64,000 nucleotides of DNA from Streptomyces sp. NBC_00344 (GTDB lineage Bacteria > Actinomycetota > Actinomycetes > Streptomycetales > Streptomycetaceae): contig NZ_CP107996.1 of the NCBI RefSeq assembly GCF_036088315.1, forward strand, positions 6,747,001 to 6,811,000, in the 5' to 3' direction. A program made the translations under genes and the position numbers. Numbering within the stretch: the stretch's first letter is position 1; each line of letters opens with the position of its first letter. Positions 26,051-34,719 of the stretch are shown here, piece by piece. Under the pieces are notes generated by a model. It worked only from the letters and a program-made list of their open reading frames with translations. It searched no databases and was not told where the DNA came from.

Positions 26051-27400
26051 ATGCTTCGCCCTACTCGGCATCTCCGTCTCATCGGAGCGATGCTGGCAGC
26101 GGTACTCATGGCGGCTGGACTCTCCGGGTGTGACGGCGCCGCCGGTGGCAAGGGAAGAGTCCTTCATGTGCTGGTCGGCGCCGACCCCAGCCACGCTGCG
26201 GCACGGCGGGCCTGGATGGCGCGGATCGAGCGGGAGTTCACAGCAGAGACGGGAGCCACGGTTTCCTTCGACACTTTCTCCTCTGCCGGTGACGAACAGA
26301 CCAGGATCCAGAGCTCCATTCTCAGCGGCACCGGCCCTGACATCTACAGCATCGGCACCACCTTCACGCCGGTGGCTTACGCCACTGGAAGCTTCCGCGT
26401 CCTCACGGGATCGGATTGGAAGCGGATCGGCGGGCGGGACAAGTTCATGCCGAGCGCGCTGGCGATGTCCGGACCGGATGCGCAGCACGACATCGGCGTA
26501 CCCCTCTCGGAGCGCCCGTACGGGATGCTCTACAACACCGCCCTGTTCCACTCCGCAGGCATCAGCTCTCCGCCGAAGACCTGGGATCAATTCCTGACCG
26601 ACGCGAAGAAGTTGACCAATCGGAAAGCCGGTGTCTACGGGACGGCGATGGACTATGCCGACCCCTACGACCCATGGAAGTTCATCTGGACTTTCGCCCT
26701 GCAGTCCGGTGCGCGGTTGACCAGCGACAACGTGAGCAAGGCTCAGCTCGATGATCCGCGGATCGCGGGCGCGGTCGACCACTACTTCGACTTCCTCGGC
26801 ACCCAGCATGTCGTCGACCCGGCCTCCGTCGGGTGGAACTCCGCGCAAGCAACGGCGGCGTTCGCGGCAGGTAAGGCAGCGATGCTGCCGATGGTGAACC
26901 CGCAGGCCGCAGCAACGCTCGAAAAGTCCGCGGTCAGGGGCACATACCGTTTCGTTCCACTTCCGCTCGTACCGTTCGGCGCCACCGCCCGTCCTCACGG
27001 CGGCCTGGCGGCCGGAAGTATCGTTTCAGGCGACAATCTCGTCGTCGCCGGCTACACCAAGCATGCGAACCTGGCCATGGACTTTCTCGCCCTGGTGACC
27101 AGCACTCCCGAGCAGAAGTACTACAACCGTGCCTTCGGCGATCTTCCGTCTGTGGCTTCCGCTGCGCGTGGCCGCGTAGCGAGCGACAGCCGAATCGCGG
27201 AATACATCGCAGCTGAGAAGACATCGATACCCACCACCTTCAGTGGGGCCTGGGCTCAAATTCAGCTTGGCCTGGGCAACGTCGTGGCCCAGAGCCTGCC
27301 GGCACTGGCGAAGGGCGGCTACGACCCGTCGGCGGTCCGGCGGTTGTTGTCCACGGCGAACGACACGGTCCAGTCCTCCCTGAACGAACAGAGGCACTGA
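26051..27400 (+). CDS. Sugar ABC transporter substrate-binding lipoprotein
   Basis: 449-residue extracellular binding protein of the family 1 (MalE-like) type. A lipoprotein signal peptide ends in the lipobox LSGC with lipidated Cys27. The mature protein shows FTAETGATVSFDTFSSAGDE, GTGPDIYSIG and WDQFLTDAKKLTNRKAGVYG, typical of this family, with many surface aromatics for sugar stacking. AAAGGGGA precedes the ATG. It heads a five-gene operon with two permeases, an isomerase-like protein and a dehydrogenase; no ATPase is encoded, so a shared MsiK-type ATPase probably energises it. Substrate unknown. Confidence 0.87.
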   Translation: MLRPTRHLRLIGAMLAAVLMAAGLSGCDGAAGGKGRVLHVLVGADPSHAAARRAWMARIEREFTAETGATVSFDTFSSAGDEQTRIQSSILSGTGPDIYSIGTTFTPVAYATGSFRVLTGSDWKRIGGRDKFMPSALAMSGPDAQHDIGVPLSERPYGMLYNTALFHSAGISSPPKTWDQFLTDAKKLTNRKAGVYGTAMDYADPYDPWKFIWTFALQSGARLTSDNVSKAQLDDPRIAGAVDHYFDFLGTQHVVDPASVGWNSAQATAAFAAGKAAMLPMVNPQAAATLEKSAVRGTYRFVPLPLVPFGATARPHGGLAAGSIVSGDNLVVAGYTKHANLAMDFLALVTSTPEQKYYNRAFGDLPSVASAARGRVASDSRIAEYIAAEKTSIPTTFSGAWAQIQLGLGNVVAQSLPALAKGGYDPSAVRRLLSTANDTVQSSLNEQRH

Positions 27401-27401
27401 C

Positions 27402-28370
27402 ATGAGCCGATTGATCCCCGTGGAAGGCAGGTCAAGGGTGTTCACGTCAGGTATCGCCGCCGCCCTGTCCGGCAAGGTGGCACACCGCCGTGAGCGACGG
27501 CCGTTGTGGCTGATGTGGCCCGCCGTGAGCTTGCTCCTCCTGGTCGTCGTCATCCCCTTCGTGCTCGCCGTCTTCATGAGCTTCAGCCGACTCAATCAGT
27601 ACACGCTGCGGCACTGGCTGAGCGCGCCGTGGGCGGGAGTGGACAACTACGTCGCAGCCCTGCGGACGTCGGGGCTGCTGCATTCCCTGTGGCTGAGCGT
27701 CGCGTTCTCGGTGCTCACCACCGCGATCGCCGCACCGTTGGGAGTGCTTGCCGCGCTGTCCGTCAACGGCCGCTTCCGCGGCAGGGGCCTCGTGCGCTCG
27801 ATCTACCTGGTGCCGTACGTGATCCCGGTCTTCGTGACCGGCACGATGTGGCGGATCGTTCTGCAACCCACAGGCCAGGTCAACCATCTGCTGCAGCAAC
27901 TCGGACTCGGCGAGGACACGCAGTGGCTGGTCGGATCCACCAGTTTCTGGACACTTGTCGGCGTCGACGTGTGGGCCTCGTGGGCGTTCATCTATCTGAT
28001 GGTGCTCGCAGGCCTGCAGACGATCCCCTCCGAAACATACGAGGCGGCCGACCTCGACGGCGTCGGATGGTGGCAGAAGACGATCCATGTGGTGCTGCCG
28101 CAGATCAAGGGTCAGCTTGCCCTGGGCTTGCTGCTCAGTACGCTGCACCATTTCAACAATTTCACACTGCCGTTCCTGTTGTTCGGCAGCCCCGCACCCG
28201 ACGCGGTCAACCTGCTTCCCATCAATATCTACCAAACCTCATTCCAGGTATTCCAATTCGGCCTGGGGGCGGCGATGTCAGTGGTCTCCCTGATTCTGAT
28301 GGCCATTCCCGCAGTGGCGTACACGCGAAGTGCGCGACTTGATGGGCGAGTTCAGGAGGTGAGCGCATGA
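27402..28370 (+). CDS. Sugar ABC transporter permease (MalF-like)
   Basis: 322-residue inner-membrane permease with six predicted helices, starting at WLMWPAVSLLLLVVVIPFVL. The cytoplasmic EAA loop, which docks the ATPase, is ETYEAADLDGVGWWQKTIHV followed by VLPQI. It starts one base after the stop of the binding protein gene and its stop overlaps the next permease (ATGA), showing tight coupling. The two permeases form a heterodimer channel. Confidence 0.88.
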   Translation: MSRLIPVEGRSRVFTSGIAAALSGKVAHRRERRPLWLMWPAVSLLLLVVVIPFVLAVFMSFSRLNQYTLRHWLSAPWAGVDNYVAALRTSGLLHSLWLSVAFSVLTTAIAAPLGVLAALSVNGRFRGRGLVRSIYLVPYVIPVFVTGTMWRIVLQPTGQVNHLLQQLGLGEDTQWLVGSTSFWTLVGVDVWASWAFIYLMVLAGLQTIPSETYEAADLDGVGWWQKTIHVVLPQIKGQLALGLLLSTLHHFNNFTLPFLLFGSPAPDAVNLLPINIYQTSFQVFQFGLGAAMSVVSLILMAIPAVAYTRSARLDGRVQEVSA

Positions 28371-29236
28371 ACTGGCGTCCCCGTGAACCGGAAGCCGTAC
28401 TGCCGGACGGACTGCGCAGACTCGTGATCACGGCGATGGCTGCTTTCGCCGGGATTCCTGTGCTGTTCATGCTGCTGATGTCGGTCACCCCGGATGACCA
28501 GGTGGCGGCCGGCAAGCTATGGCCGACGCATTTCGCGTTCAGTAACTACCTGACCATGTGGAGCACCGTCTCCCTGGCGGACGGATTGTTCAACAGTGTG
28601 GTCGCCGCGCTGGTGGCTGCCGTCGTCGCCACGCTGGTCGCAGTGGGCGCCGCGTATTGCCTGACCCGGTTCGTTTTTTCCGGCCAACGGCCCTTCCTCG
28701 TAAGCCTGGTGATGATGCAATCACTGCCGCAATCGTTGTTGATCCTGCCCTTGGTGGTGGTATTCTCGTCGCTCGGAAATGCATTGGGTGTGGCGATCAT
28801 CGGCAGCCGCGGTGGTCTGATCGTCACTTACCTGACCTTCGCGCTGCCTCTCGCGACGTGGGTCATGGTGACCCACTTGCGCGCAATCCCCGCATCCCTG
28901 GAGGAAGCCGGTCTCGTCGACGGTCTCACCCGGTTCGGAACGCTGCGCCTGATCATCCTGCCGCTGTCCTGGCCAGGCATGGTGGTGGCCCTGGTCTTCT
29001 CGTTCCTGCTGGGATGGAACGACGTGCTCTACGCGAGCATCCTCACCGGCCCCGATACCCGAACCGCCGCCGTGCAGCTGCAGCAGCTAGGCCAGAGCAT
29101 CGAGGGCGGAGCCATTCCGCTCTACGGCCAGCTGATGGGCGCATCGGTCATCTGCGCCATCCCCGTCGTGGTGCTCTACCTCGCTTTCCAACGTCAGCTC
29201 ACCGGCGGACTGACCTCCGGCGGCGTCAAGGGCTGA
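28367..29236 (+). CDS. Sugar ABC transporter permease (MalG-like)
   Basis: 289-residue partner permease, six predicted helices. The EAA loop is ASLEEAGLVDGLTRFGTL then RLIILPLSWPG, and the first periplasmic loop after the first helix carries FSNYLTMW as in MalG-type partners. Overlaps the upstream permease by 4 bases. Confidence 0.88.
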   Translation: MNWRPREPEAVLPDGLRRLVITAMAAFAGIPVLFMLLMSVTPDDQVAAGKLWPTHFAFSNYLTMWSTVSLADGLFNSVVAALVAAVVATLVAVGAAYCLTRFVFSGQRPFLVSLVMMQSLPQSLLILPLVVVFSSLGNALGVAIIGSRGGLIVTYLTFALPLATWVMVTHLRAIPASLEEAGLVDGLTRFGTLRLIILPLSWPGMVVALVFSFLLGWNDVLYASILTGPDTRTAAVQLQQLGQSIEGGAIPLYGQLMGASVICAIPVVVLYLAFQRQLTGGLTSGGVKG

Positions 29237-29280
29237 CCATTTCCGCCTCCCACACCCCCATTACGTCAAGGAGAACCGTC

Positions 29281-30108
29281 ATGTGGACGCTGTCCGGCTT
29301 CGCCGACGAGATTTCACCGGACCTCGACCAGCAGTGCCGTCAGCTGCGGGAACTCGGTATCGGGCACATGGAGTTTCGCAGTGCCTGGGACACCAATGTG
29401 CTCGACCTGGACGACGCGCAACTCGACCGGGTGTGCAAGACGCTGGCCGGGAACAGTCTGCGCACCTCAGCGGTGGGCTCGCCGATCGGTAAGATCGGCG
29501 TGCACGACGACTTCGATGACCATCTGCGCCGGTTCGACCGCGCCCTGCACGTCGCCGAACGACTCCAGACTTCCTACATCCGGATTTTCTCCTTCTTCCT
29601 CCCTGAAGGCGACGAACCGTCGACGCACCGCGACGAGGTCTTGCGGCGCATGGCCGCCCTTGCCGAGCGGGCCCGTGGACACGATGTGGTGCTCCTGCAC
29701 GAGAACGAGAAGCACATCTACGGCGACACTCCGGACCGGTGCCTCGACATTGTCGAGTCGGTCGGGTCCGAGCAGCTGCGGCTCACCTGGGACTCGGCGA
29801 ATTTCGTCCAGTGCGGTGTCCAGCCCCACACGGAGGGCTACGCGATGCTCCGTCCGCACCTGGAATACATACAGATCAAGGACGCGGATCGAGGAACGAG
29901 CAAGCCCGTGCCGGCGGGGGAGGGACACGGCGAGGTCCGCGAGACCCTCAGGGCGCTGCGAACCGACGGCTTCGACGGGTTCTTCTCCCTCGAACCCCAT
30001 CTGGTCGCGGCCGGCCCGATGGGCGGGTTCAGCGGATCCGAGCTGTTCGCCACCGCACACCGGGCCTTCACCGGACTGCTCAACGACGAGGGCATCGAGT
30101 ACAAGTGA
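29281..30108 (+). CDS. Sugar phosphate isomerase/epimerase-like TIM-barrel protein
   Basis: 275-residue xylose-isomerase-like TIM barrel (AP-endonuclease-2 superfamily; IolE/IolI/hydroxypyruvate isomerase relatives), predicted to isomerise, epimerise or dehydrate a sugar or inositol derivative. Metal-ligand positions are visible: VVLLHENEKHIYG (Glu), RLTWDSANFVQ (Asp), EYIQIKDAD (Asp) and a final FFSLEPH (Glu). AAGGAG lies 7 bases before the ATG. Its place between the importer and a Gfo/Idh dehydrogenase suggests both act on the imported compound, as in inositol and rare-sugar operons. Confidence 0.85.
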   Translation: MWTLSGFADEISPDLDQQCRQLRELGIGHMEFRSAWDTNVLDLDDAQLDRVCKTLAGNSLRTSAVGSPIGKIGVHDDFDDHLRRFDRALHVAERLQTSYIRIFSFFLPEGDEPSTHRDEVLRRMAALAERARGHDVVLLHENEKHIYGDTPDRCLDIVESVGSEQLRLTWDSANFVQCGVQPHTEGYAMLRPHLEYIQIKDADRGTSKPVPAGEGHGEVRETLRALRTDGFDGFFSLEPHLVAAGPMGGFSGSELFATAHRAFTGLLNDEGIEYK

Positions 30109-30131
30109 CCAGCGAACACCGAGGACCCACC

Positions 30132-31235
30132 ATGCGATTCGCAATCATCGGTGCCGGCGTGATCGGCCGCACTCATGCCGCAGCGATCAACGAACTCGGT
30201 CCAGAGGCCGAACTGACCCTCGTCGTCGACGAAATGCCCGCGCGGGCAATGGAGGTGGCCGAGGCCCATGGCGCCGAATACGGCACCTCGTCGGCTCAGG
30301 CCCTCGACCGGGATGACATCGACGCCGTAGCCATCTGCACTCCAAGCGGCCAGCACGCCGCCCTCGCTGTTGCCGCGCTGGAAGCGGGCAAGCACATCGT
30401 GGTGGAAAAGCCCCTCGATGTGACCCTTGAGGCCGCACTCCGTGTCGTGGACGCTGAGCGCCGCAGCGGCCGTACTGCGACAGTGATCAGTCAGCACCGC
30501 TTCGATGCCGCCAGCCAACTGGTGCAACGGGCCGTCCAGGAGAACCGGTTCGGACGTCTGACCTCCGCCGTTGCCAGCCTCGCCTGGTGGCGCACCCAGG
30601 GCTACTACGACTCCGGTGACTGGCGCGGCACGTGGGCCCTGGACGGCGGAGGCGCGCTGATGAATCAGGGCATCCACACCATCGACCTGCTGGTATGGAT
30701 GCTCGGCGATCCGGTCGAGGTGTACGCCCAGACTGCCTGCCTGGCACACGAGCGCATCGAGGTGGAGGACACCGCCGCGGCTACGATCCGCTTCGCCAAC
30801 GGTGCGCTCGCCGTCGTGCACGGCACGACAGCGGCCTACCCGGGCATGACCGCACGGCTGCAGATCCATGGGAATCGCGGCTCCGCAGTGATTGACGGTG
30901 ACCGGCTGGAGTACTTCCATGCCGCATCCGGGGACGCGGACTCCGGGGCTTACGGCGCTGGTGCTTCCGCGAACCAGGCAGGGGACGTGCTGGGTGAGCA
31001 GGAGGGCGGTGCGACGGCGGGCGCGGACCCGGCGGCGCTGTCGGGTGCCCACAGCGACCAGTACCGCGACTTCGTCGCCGCTGTCAGCCAGGGCCGAGCC
31101 CCCCTCGTCACCGTCGCCGAGGCCGCAAAAACCCTTGCAGTGGTGGGAGCGATCTACGAGTCCGCACGCACCGGGCGCCCGACACCGGTGCAGTTCGACG
31201 CCTTGCGAGAGGGCATCGATCACACACCCGCCTGA
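30132..31235 (+). CDS. Gfo/Idh/MocA-family NAD(P)-dependent oxidoreductase
   Basis: 367-residue dehydrogenase: Rossmann domain beginning FAIIGAGVIGRTHAAAI, the family's catalytic Lys motif HIVVEKPLDV, and the C-terminal sheet domain with GGGALMNQGIHTIDLLVWMLGD split between MNQGIHTIDL and VWMLGDPVEV. Enzymes of this family oxidise sugars, inositols and their derivatives. A low-complexity Ala/Gly-rich insert near residues 270-310 (GDADSGAYGAGASANQAGDV) is unusual. Last gene of the sugar operon, 23 bases after the isomerase-like gene. Confidence 0.86.
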   Translation: MRFAIIGAGVIGRTHAAAINELGPEAELTLVVDEMPARAMEVAEAHGAEYGTSSAQALDRDDIDAVAICTPSGQHAALAVAALEAGKHIVVEKPLDVTLEAALRVVDAERRSGRTATVISQHRFDAASQLVQRAVQENRFGRLTSAVASLAWWRTQGYYDSGDWRGTWALDGGGALMNQGIHTIDLLVWMLGDPVEVYAQTACLAHERIEVEDTAAATIRFANGALAVVHGTTAAYPGMTARLQIHGNRGSAVIDGDRLEYFHAASGDADSGAYGAGASANQAGDVLGEQEGGATAGADPAALSGAHSDQYRDFVAAVSQGRAPLVTVAEAAKTLAVVGAIYESARTGRPTPVQFDALREGIDHTPA

Positions 31236-31251
31236 CCTCGTCGCAGAGGTC
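31234..31251. terminator. Weak convergent hairpin after the sugar operon
   Basis: GACCTC-GTCGCA-GAGGTC, a perfect 6-base stem with 6-base loop starting at the dehydrogenase stop codon. Short, so termination is only possible. Confidence 0.35.
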
Positions 31252-31330
31252 CGAGGACCGGATTCCGGCGGACTCACCACGGAGGATGAGACCGTTCGGC
31301 GCCCCGGGTACCCGCGTCCCGCGTGCCACG

Positions 31331-32575
31331 TCAGCGATCGGTGCCGTACGCGTGCCGGGCGTGCGGGTACCCGGCGTCCTGGGTCTGTGCCTGCGTCCCC
31401 GGCAGGTCGTCGGGCAGCGTCTGCCAGGTGGCCTGAGTCCCCTCGGGGGCGGGGGTGGACCCGGCGGGGGCGGGGGCGGACCCAGCGGGGGCGCGGCGGC
31501 CGAGGAGGGTGGCGGCCAGTCCGAGCACGCCCCACAGCGCGAGGACGGCGAGATGCTCCGCCGAGCCGTTGCCGTTGAAGTAGGCGGTACTGCGCAGCAG
31601 GCTCGCTCCGGCCCCCGGAGGCAGCCACTGGCCGATGGAGCCGACTGCCTTGGGGAGCAGTTGGGGTGCGGAGGTGACCCCCGAGAACGGATTTCCGACG
31701 AAGACCATGAGCGCGGCGCCGAGGCCGAAACCGGCGGGCCCGACGACGGAGACCAGTCCCGCCGTGGTGGCACTGATGGCCAGCAGCGTGAGGGACAGGG
31801 CTCCCCAGGTGGCAGCCGTCTCATGCGGCAGCGCGCCGAGGAACCCCTGAGCGACCAGATGGACGCCGAGGCCGGCGACGGCGCAGACGACCGGCAGAGC
31901 CACGACCCGGTGCCAGGCAGCCCGGAAACCCGGCAGCAGGGCGATCGCCGCGGCGATGATGACGCCGCAGATGGTCAGCGGGAGCAGCGCAGAACTGAAG
32001 ACGAGTCCGCGCGGGTCGTCGGCGGAGGTGGCCACCACGTCGACCGTCTTGACGTGGACAACCTTCGGTGGGCTGATGTTCGCGGGCGGATGCCCTGTGC
32101 TGCGGCCGGCCCCAGCCGCCCCGCCCCGTGCCGCCCTGTGTGACCCGGTCCCAGCCGCCTTGGCGTGGGCGCTCGCGGCCGCCTGCTGGGAGGCGTGACT
32201 CCGCAGCTGCTGACCCGCGGTGCCGAGCAGCTGCGCGACGGCCGGGCCTGCCGCGCTCGCTTCCAGCACGGTGATGTCACCGGGGGTGACGACGAAGGCG
32301 CCATAGACGTCCCGCTGTCGGATGGCTGAGCGGGCCGCCCCCTCGTCGGAATACAGATGGAAGTCGAAACCACCGGGCTTGCTGTGCGCGAGACCCTCGA
32401 CGGCCTGCTGGCCGGCAGCATTCGCACCGACGATTCCCACCGGCAGATCACGCGGCGCGATCCGTCCTGCGGGCCACGCGAAGGCGAGCACCGCCAGCAT
32501 GATCACCATCGGCAGCGAAACCGAGATGACGCATAGGCGGATCCACGGGGCATGAGCCACCGGCGGCTTCTTCAC
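31331..32575 (-). CDS. YhgE/Pip-like or ABC-2-type membrane protein
   Basis: 414-residue membrane protein: one N-terminal helix (LCVISVSLPMVIMLAVLAFAW), a large extracytoplasmic loop (about 35-195) with IAPRDLPVGIVGANAAG and DVYGAFVVTPG, then five helices and a Pro/Ala-rich cytoplasmic tail. This layout (helix, loop, five helices) fits YhgE/Pip and ABC-2 permease relatives found next to drug-inducible TetR genes. GTG at 32575 has GGAGG 7 bases upstream; a much longer frame upstream runs antisense through tetR. Divergent from TetR and probably repressed by it; no ATPase is adjacent. Confidence 0.8.
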   Translation of the reverse strand: MKKPPVAHAPWIRLCVISVSLPMVIMLAVLAFAWPAGRIAPRDLPVGIVGANAAGQQAVEGLAHSKPGGFDFHLYSDEGAARSAIRQRDVYGAFVVTPGDITVLEASAAGPAVAQLLGTAGQQLRSHASQQAAASAHAKAAGTGSHRAARGGAAGAGRSTGHPPANISPPKVVHVKTVDVVATSADDPRGLVFSSALLPLTICGVIIAAAIALLPGFRAAWHRVVALPVVCAVAGLGVHLVAQGFLGALPHETAATWGALSLTLLAISATTAGLVSVVGPAGFGLGAALMVFVGNPFSGVTSAPQLLPKAVGSIGQWLPPGAGASLLRSTAYFNGNGSAEHLAVLALWGVLGLAATLLGRRAPAGSAPAPAGSTPAPEGTQATWQTLPDDLPGTQAQTQDAGYPHARHAYGTDR

Positions 32576-32592
32576 GGTACAGCCTCCAAAAG

Positions 32593-32660
32593 ACGAATGT
32601 TCGTTCTCTGAGTCCGACAGCCTGCTAGGAATCGCCGGATGCGTCAAGACGAACATTCGT
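32593..32660. promoter_or_regulatory. Two palindromic TetR operators (ACGAA-TG/CA-TTCGT)
   Basis: Perfect 12-base palindromic sites at 32593-32604 (ACGAATGTTCGT) and 32649-32660 (its reverse complement), 56 bases apart, one close to each divergent gene. A -10-like TAGGAT (32675-32680) for tetR lies just right of the second site. Confidence 0.8.
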
Positions 32661-32686
32661 TTTTGTTTCTTCGGTAGGATGCGGTC

Positions 32687-33289
32687 ATGCCGAAGGTCAC
32701 CCAGCAGTACCTGGACGCCCGCCGGGAACAGATCCTCAATGCCGCCCGGCGCTGCTTCCTGCGCGACGGGTTCCACGCGACGTCCATGCAGGACCTGTTC
32801 GCCGAGTCCGGGCTGTCCTCGGGCGCCGTTTACCGCTACTTCGCCGGCAAGGACGAGATGGTCCTCGCCATTGCCGAGGAGAACATGCGGGACGTCCTGG
32901 CGACCATGCACGCCGTCGCCATCCGTGAGCCCGGCCGGTCCGTGGGGGCGGCGATGGCCGACGCCCTGGAGATCATCCGCGCCAAGTCCGCGGGCGGGGG
33001 CTTCGGCGGCCTCGCCGTACTGGTGTGGGCCGAGGCGCTGCGCAACCCGTCGCTGGCCAGGCGGCTGGACGATCTGCTGGCGCAGATGCGCGCCGATCTG
33101 GCCGAGGTCGTGCGGGAGCATCAGAACGCGGGCGGCCTGCCTCAGGACGTCACGGCCGATGCGGTCGCGACGACGCTCATCTGCATCCTGCCCGGCTACA
33201 TCCTCCAACTGGCCGTCATCGGTGCCTCGGCAGTGGAGGCAGTCCCGGACGCAGTGCGCGCGCTGTGGCCGTCATCGGCGGCGGGCTGA
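32687..33289 (+). CDS. TetR-family repressor
   Basis: 200-residue repressor with N-terminal helix-turn-helix (about 10-55; QILNAARRCFLRDGFHATSM then LFAESGLSSGAVYRYFAGKD) and an AcrR/TetR_C_6-like ligand domain. TAGGAT (32675-32680) ends six bases before the ATG and there is no ribosome site, so the mRNA is probably leaderless. It likely controls itself and the divergent membrane protein through the two palindromes. A weak hairpin (33282-33305, CGGGCTG/CAGCCCG) follows the stop. Confidence 0.87.
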   Translation: MPKVTQQYLDARREQILNAARRCFLRDGFHATSMQDLFAESGLSSGAVYRYFAGKDEMVLAIAEENMRDVLATMHAVAIREPGRSVGAAMADALEIIRAKSAGGGFGGLAVLVWAEALRNPSLARRLDDLLAQMRADLAEVVREHQNAGGLPQDVTADAVATTLICILPGYILQLAVIGASAVEAVPDAVRALWPSSAAG

Positions 33290-33564
33290 CCCGCACCGCA
33301 GCCCGGGCGGGGGGCGGTCGCAATCTCTGGCCGGCGCGATCGGAGGCCGCCGCAGAACGCGCGGGCACGACAGAGTGCGGGCACGACAATGCGCGGGTGA
33401 GGCGCGGTGCTTGGTGCGCGCCAGGGCGGCGGGCAGGTGACGGCCGACTCGGCCGCCAGGGTTTCAGACCCACGCGCGGTCGTTGAAACGGGCTGGTCGG
33501 GGCAGACGTCGGTGATGAATGATCTTGACGCAGGCGAATGCAACGGTATCGGCGGCTACCGCAT

Positions 33565-34317
33565 ATGACCGTTCCCATCAGAGGGCCGAAAGCCCGAGAA
33601 CGTCGGAGACCTGCATTCAGCCTTCGGCAGATGGTCCTCCTTTTCGGCCTGGCCGCCGTTCTTCTCGGCGCTGCCGGGCTCATCCTGAAACTCCTGGTGA
33701 AGGCGGCCGGCAGCCACCCTGTTGCGGCAGCAGTCACCGCCGCTGCCATCGGCGCTGCGGGACTACTGCTGAGAAGGACTCGCAGCCGCCGTGTCACAGG
33801 CCGGACTGCCGACGGACTCGCCGACCTCACGCAGGAGATCGCCGAAGGGAGCGAGGCGGAACCGGAGCGGATGGGTGAGACGACTCCGCCGGGGGAGGGA
33901 CCCCCGGAGCGCTTCGAGGCCGGCGACTACGCGGCCATGGACCCGGACACCTTCGAGCAGGCCATAGCCGCTCTGTGCGAGCGTGACGGCTGCCGCGACG
34001 TCCAAGTCGTAGGCGGTGCAGGAGACCTCGGAGCCGACGTCGTGGCCATCGCTCCCGACGGACGACGGATCGTCATCCAGTGCAAGCGCTACGGCCCCCT
34101 GAACAAAGTAGGCTCCCAGGACCTGCAGCGCTTTGGCGGCACCTGTTTCGCGGTCCACGAAGCGCATGTAGCAGCCGTCATCACCACCGGCGAGTTCACA
34201 GAGCCCGCAGCCGAGTACGGCGAACAGTGCGGGATCCATTGCGTGGACCAGGCGGCCCTCGTTGCCTGGACGGATGGTGCTGGTCCCGCGCCCTGGGACA
34301 TTGAGGTGCGCGAGTGA
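33565..34317 (+). CDS. Membrane-anchored Mrr-type restriction-endonuclease-like protein
   Basis: 250-residue protein with two N-terminal hydrophobic helices (about 20-45 LLFGLAAVLLGAAGLILKLL and 50-70) and a C-terminal Mrr_cat nuclease domain (about 125-245). The PD-(D/E)XK core is readable: FEQAIAALCERDGC, then GDLGADVVAIAPDGRR with the catalytic Asp, and IVIQCKRYG with the QxK pair; DLQRFGGTCFAVHEAHVAAVI follows as in Mrr proteins. ATG at 33565 is uncertain (33538 is in frame); neither has a strong ribosome site. No methylase or helicase partner is adjacent, so it is probably a stand-alone nuclease that cuts modified or foreign DNA near the membrane (inference). Confidence 0.78.
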   Translation: MTVPIRGPKARERRRPAFSLRQMVLLFGLAAVLLGAAGLILKLLVKAAGSHPVAAAVTAAAIGAAGLLLRRTRSRRVTGRTADGLADLTQEIAEGSEAEPERMGETTPPGEGPPERFEAGDYAAMDPDTFEQAIAALCERDGCRDVQVVGGAGDLGADVVAIAPDGRRIVIQCKRYGPLNKVGSQDLQRFGGTCFAVHEAHVAAVITTGEFTEPAAEYGEQCGIHCVDQAALVAWTDGAGPAPWDIEVRE

Positions 34318-34719
34318 GCGCGCGGGGTGGCCACGGCCGTCCGGGAGTCCTTGGCGGATCGACGCGCGGCGTCGGCCGCGGTGCCTCGCAAGGCGGAGGA
34401 GCGCCCTCGCACGGGGCGTATCCCTCGATCCGACGTTGCTGAGTGCTGCCGTAACTGTCATCACGCGCCCGCCGGGTCACGGGACAGCTGTCAGGGCCCT
34501 GGACAGAGAATCCTGGGGACGAACGCCCACCGCACCGGCGCCCGCGGACCCACCGCTGACCGGACGCCACTGACCGCGGGCCCTGTCCGGAGGCCGTGTG
34601 CGCCGCCACCCCTGCCTCGGGGGATGGCGGCGAAGCTCCCGTCGGCGTCCCCATCAGCGCCTCGCACTCGGCCGCAGCTGTGAAACGCCGTATGAGCCCG
34701 AAGGGACGGGGGCACGGGG
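34318..34719. other. Intergenic gap between convergent genes
   Basis: 402 bases between the Mrr-like gene and the 3' end of bla. I see no gene-like frame; a 10-base palindrome GACAGCTGTC occurs near 34484. Confidence 0.4.
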
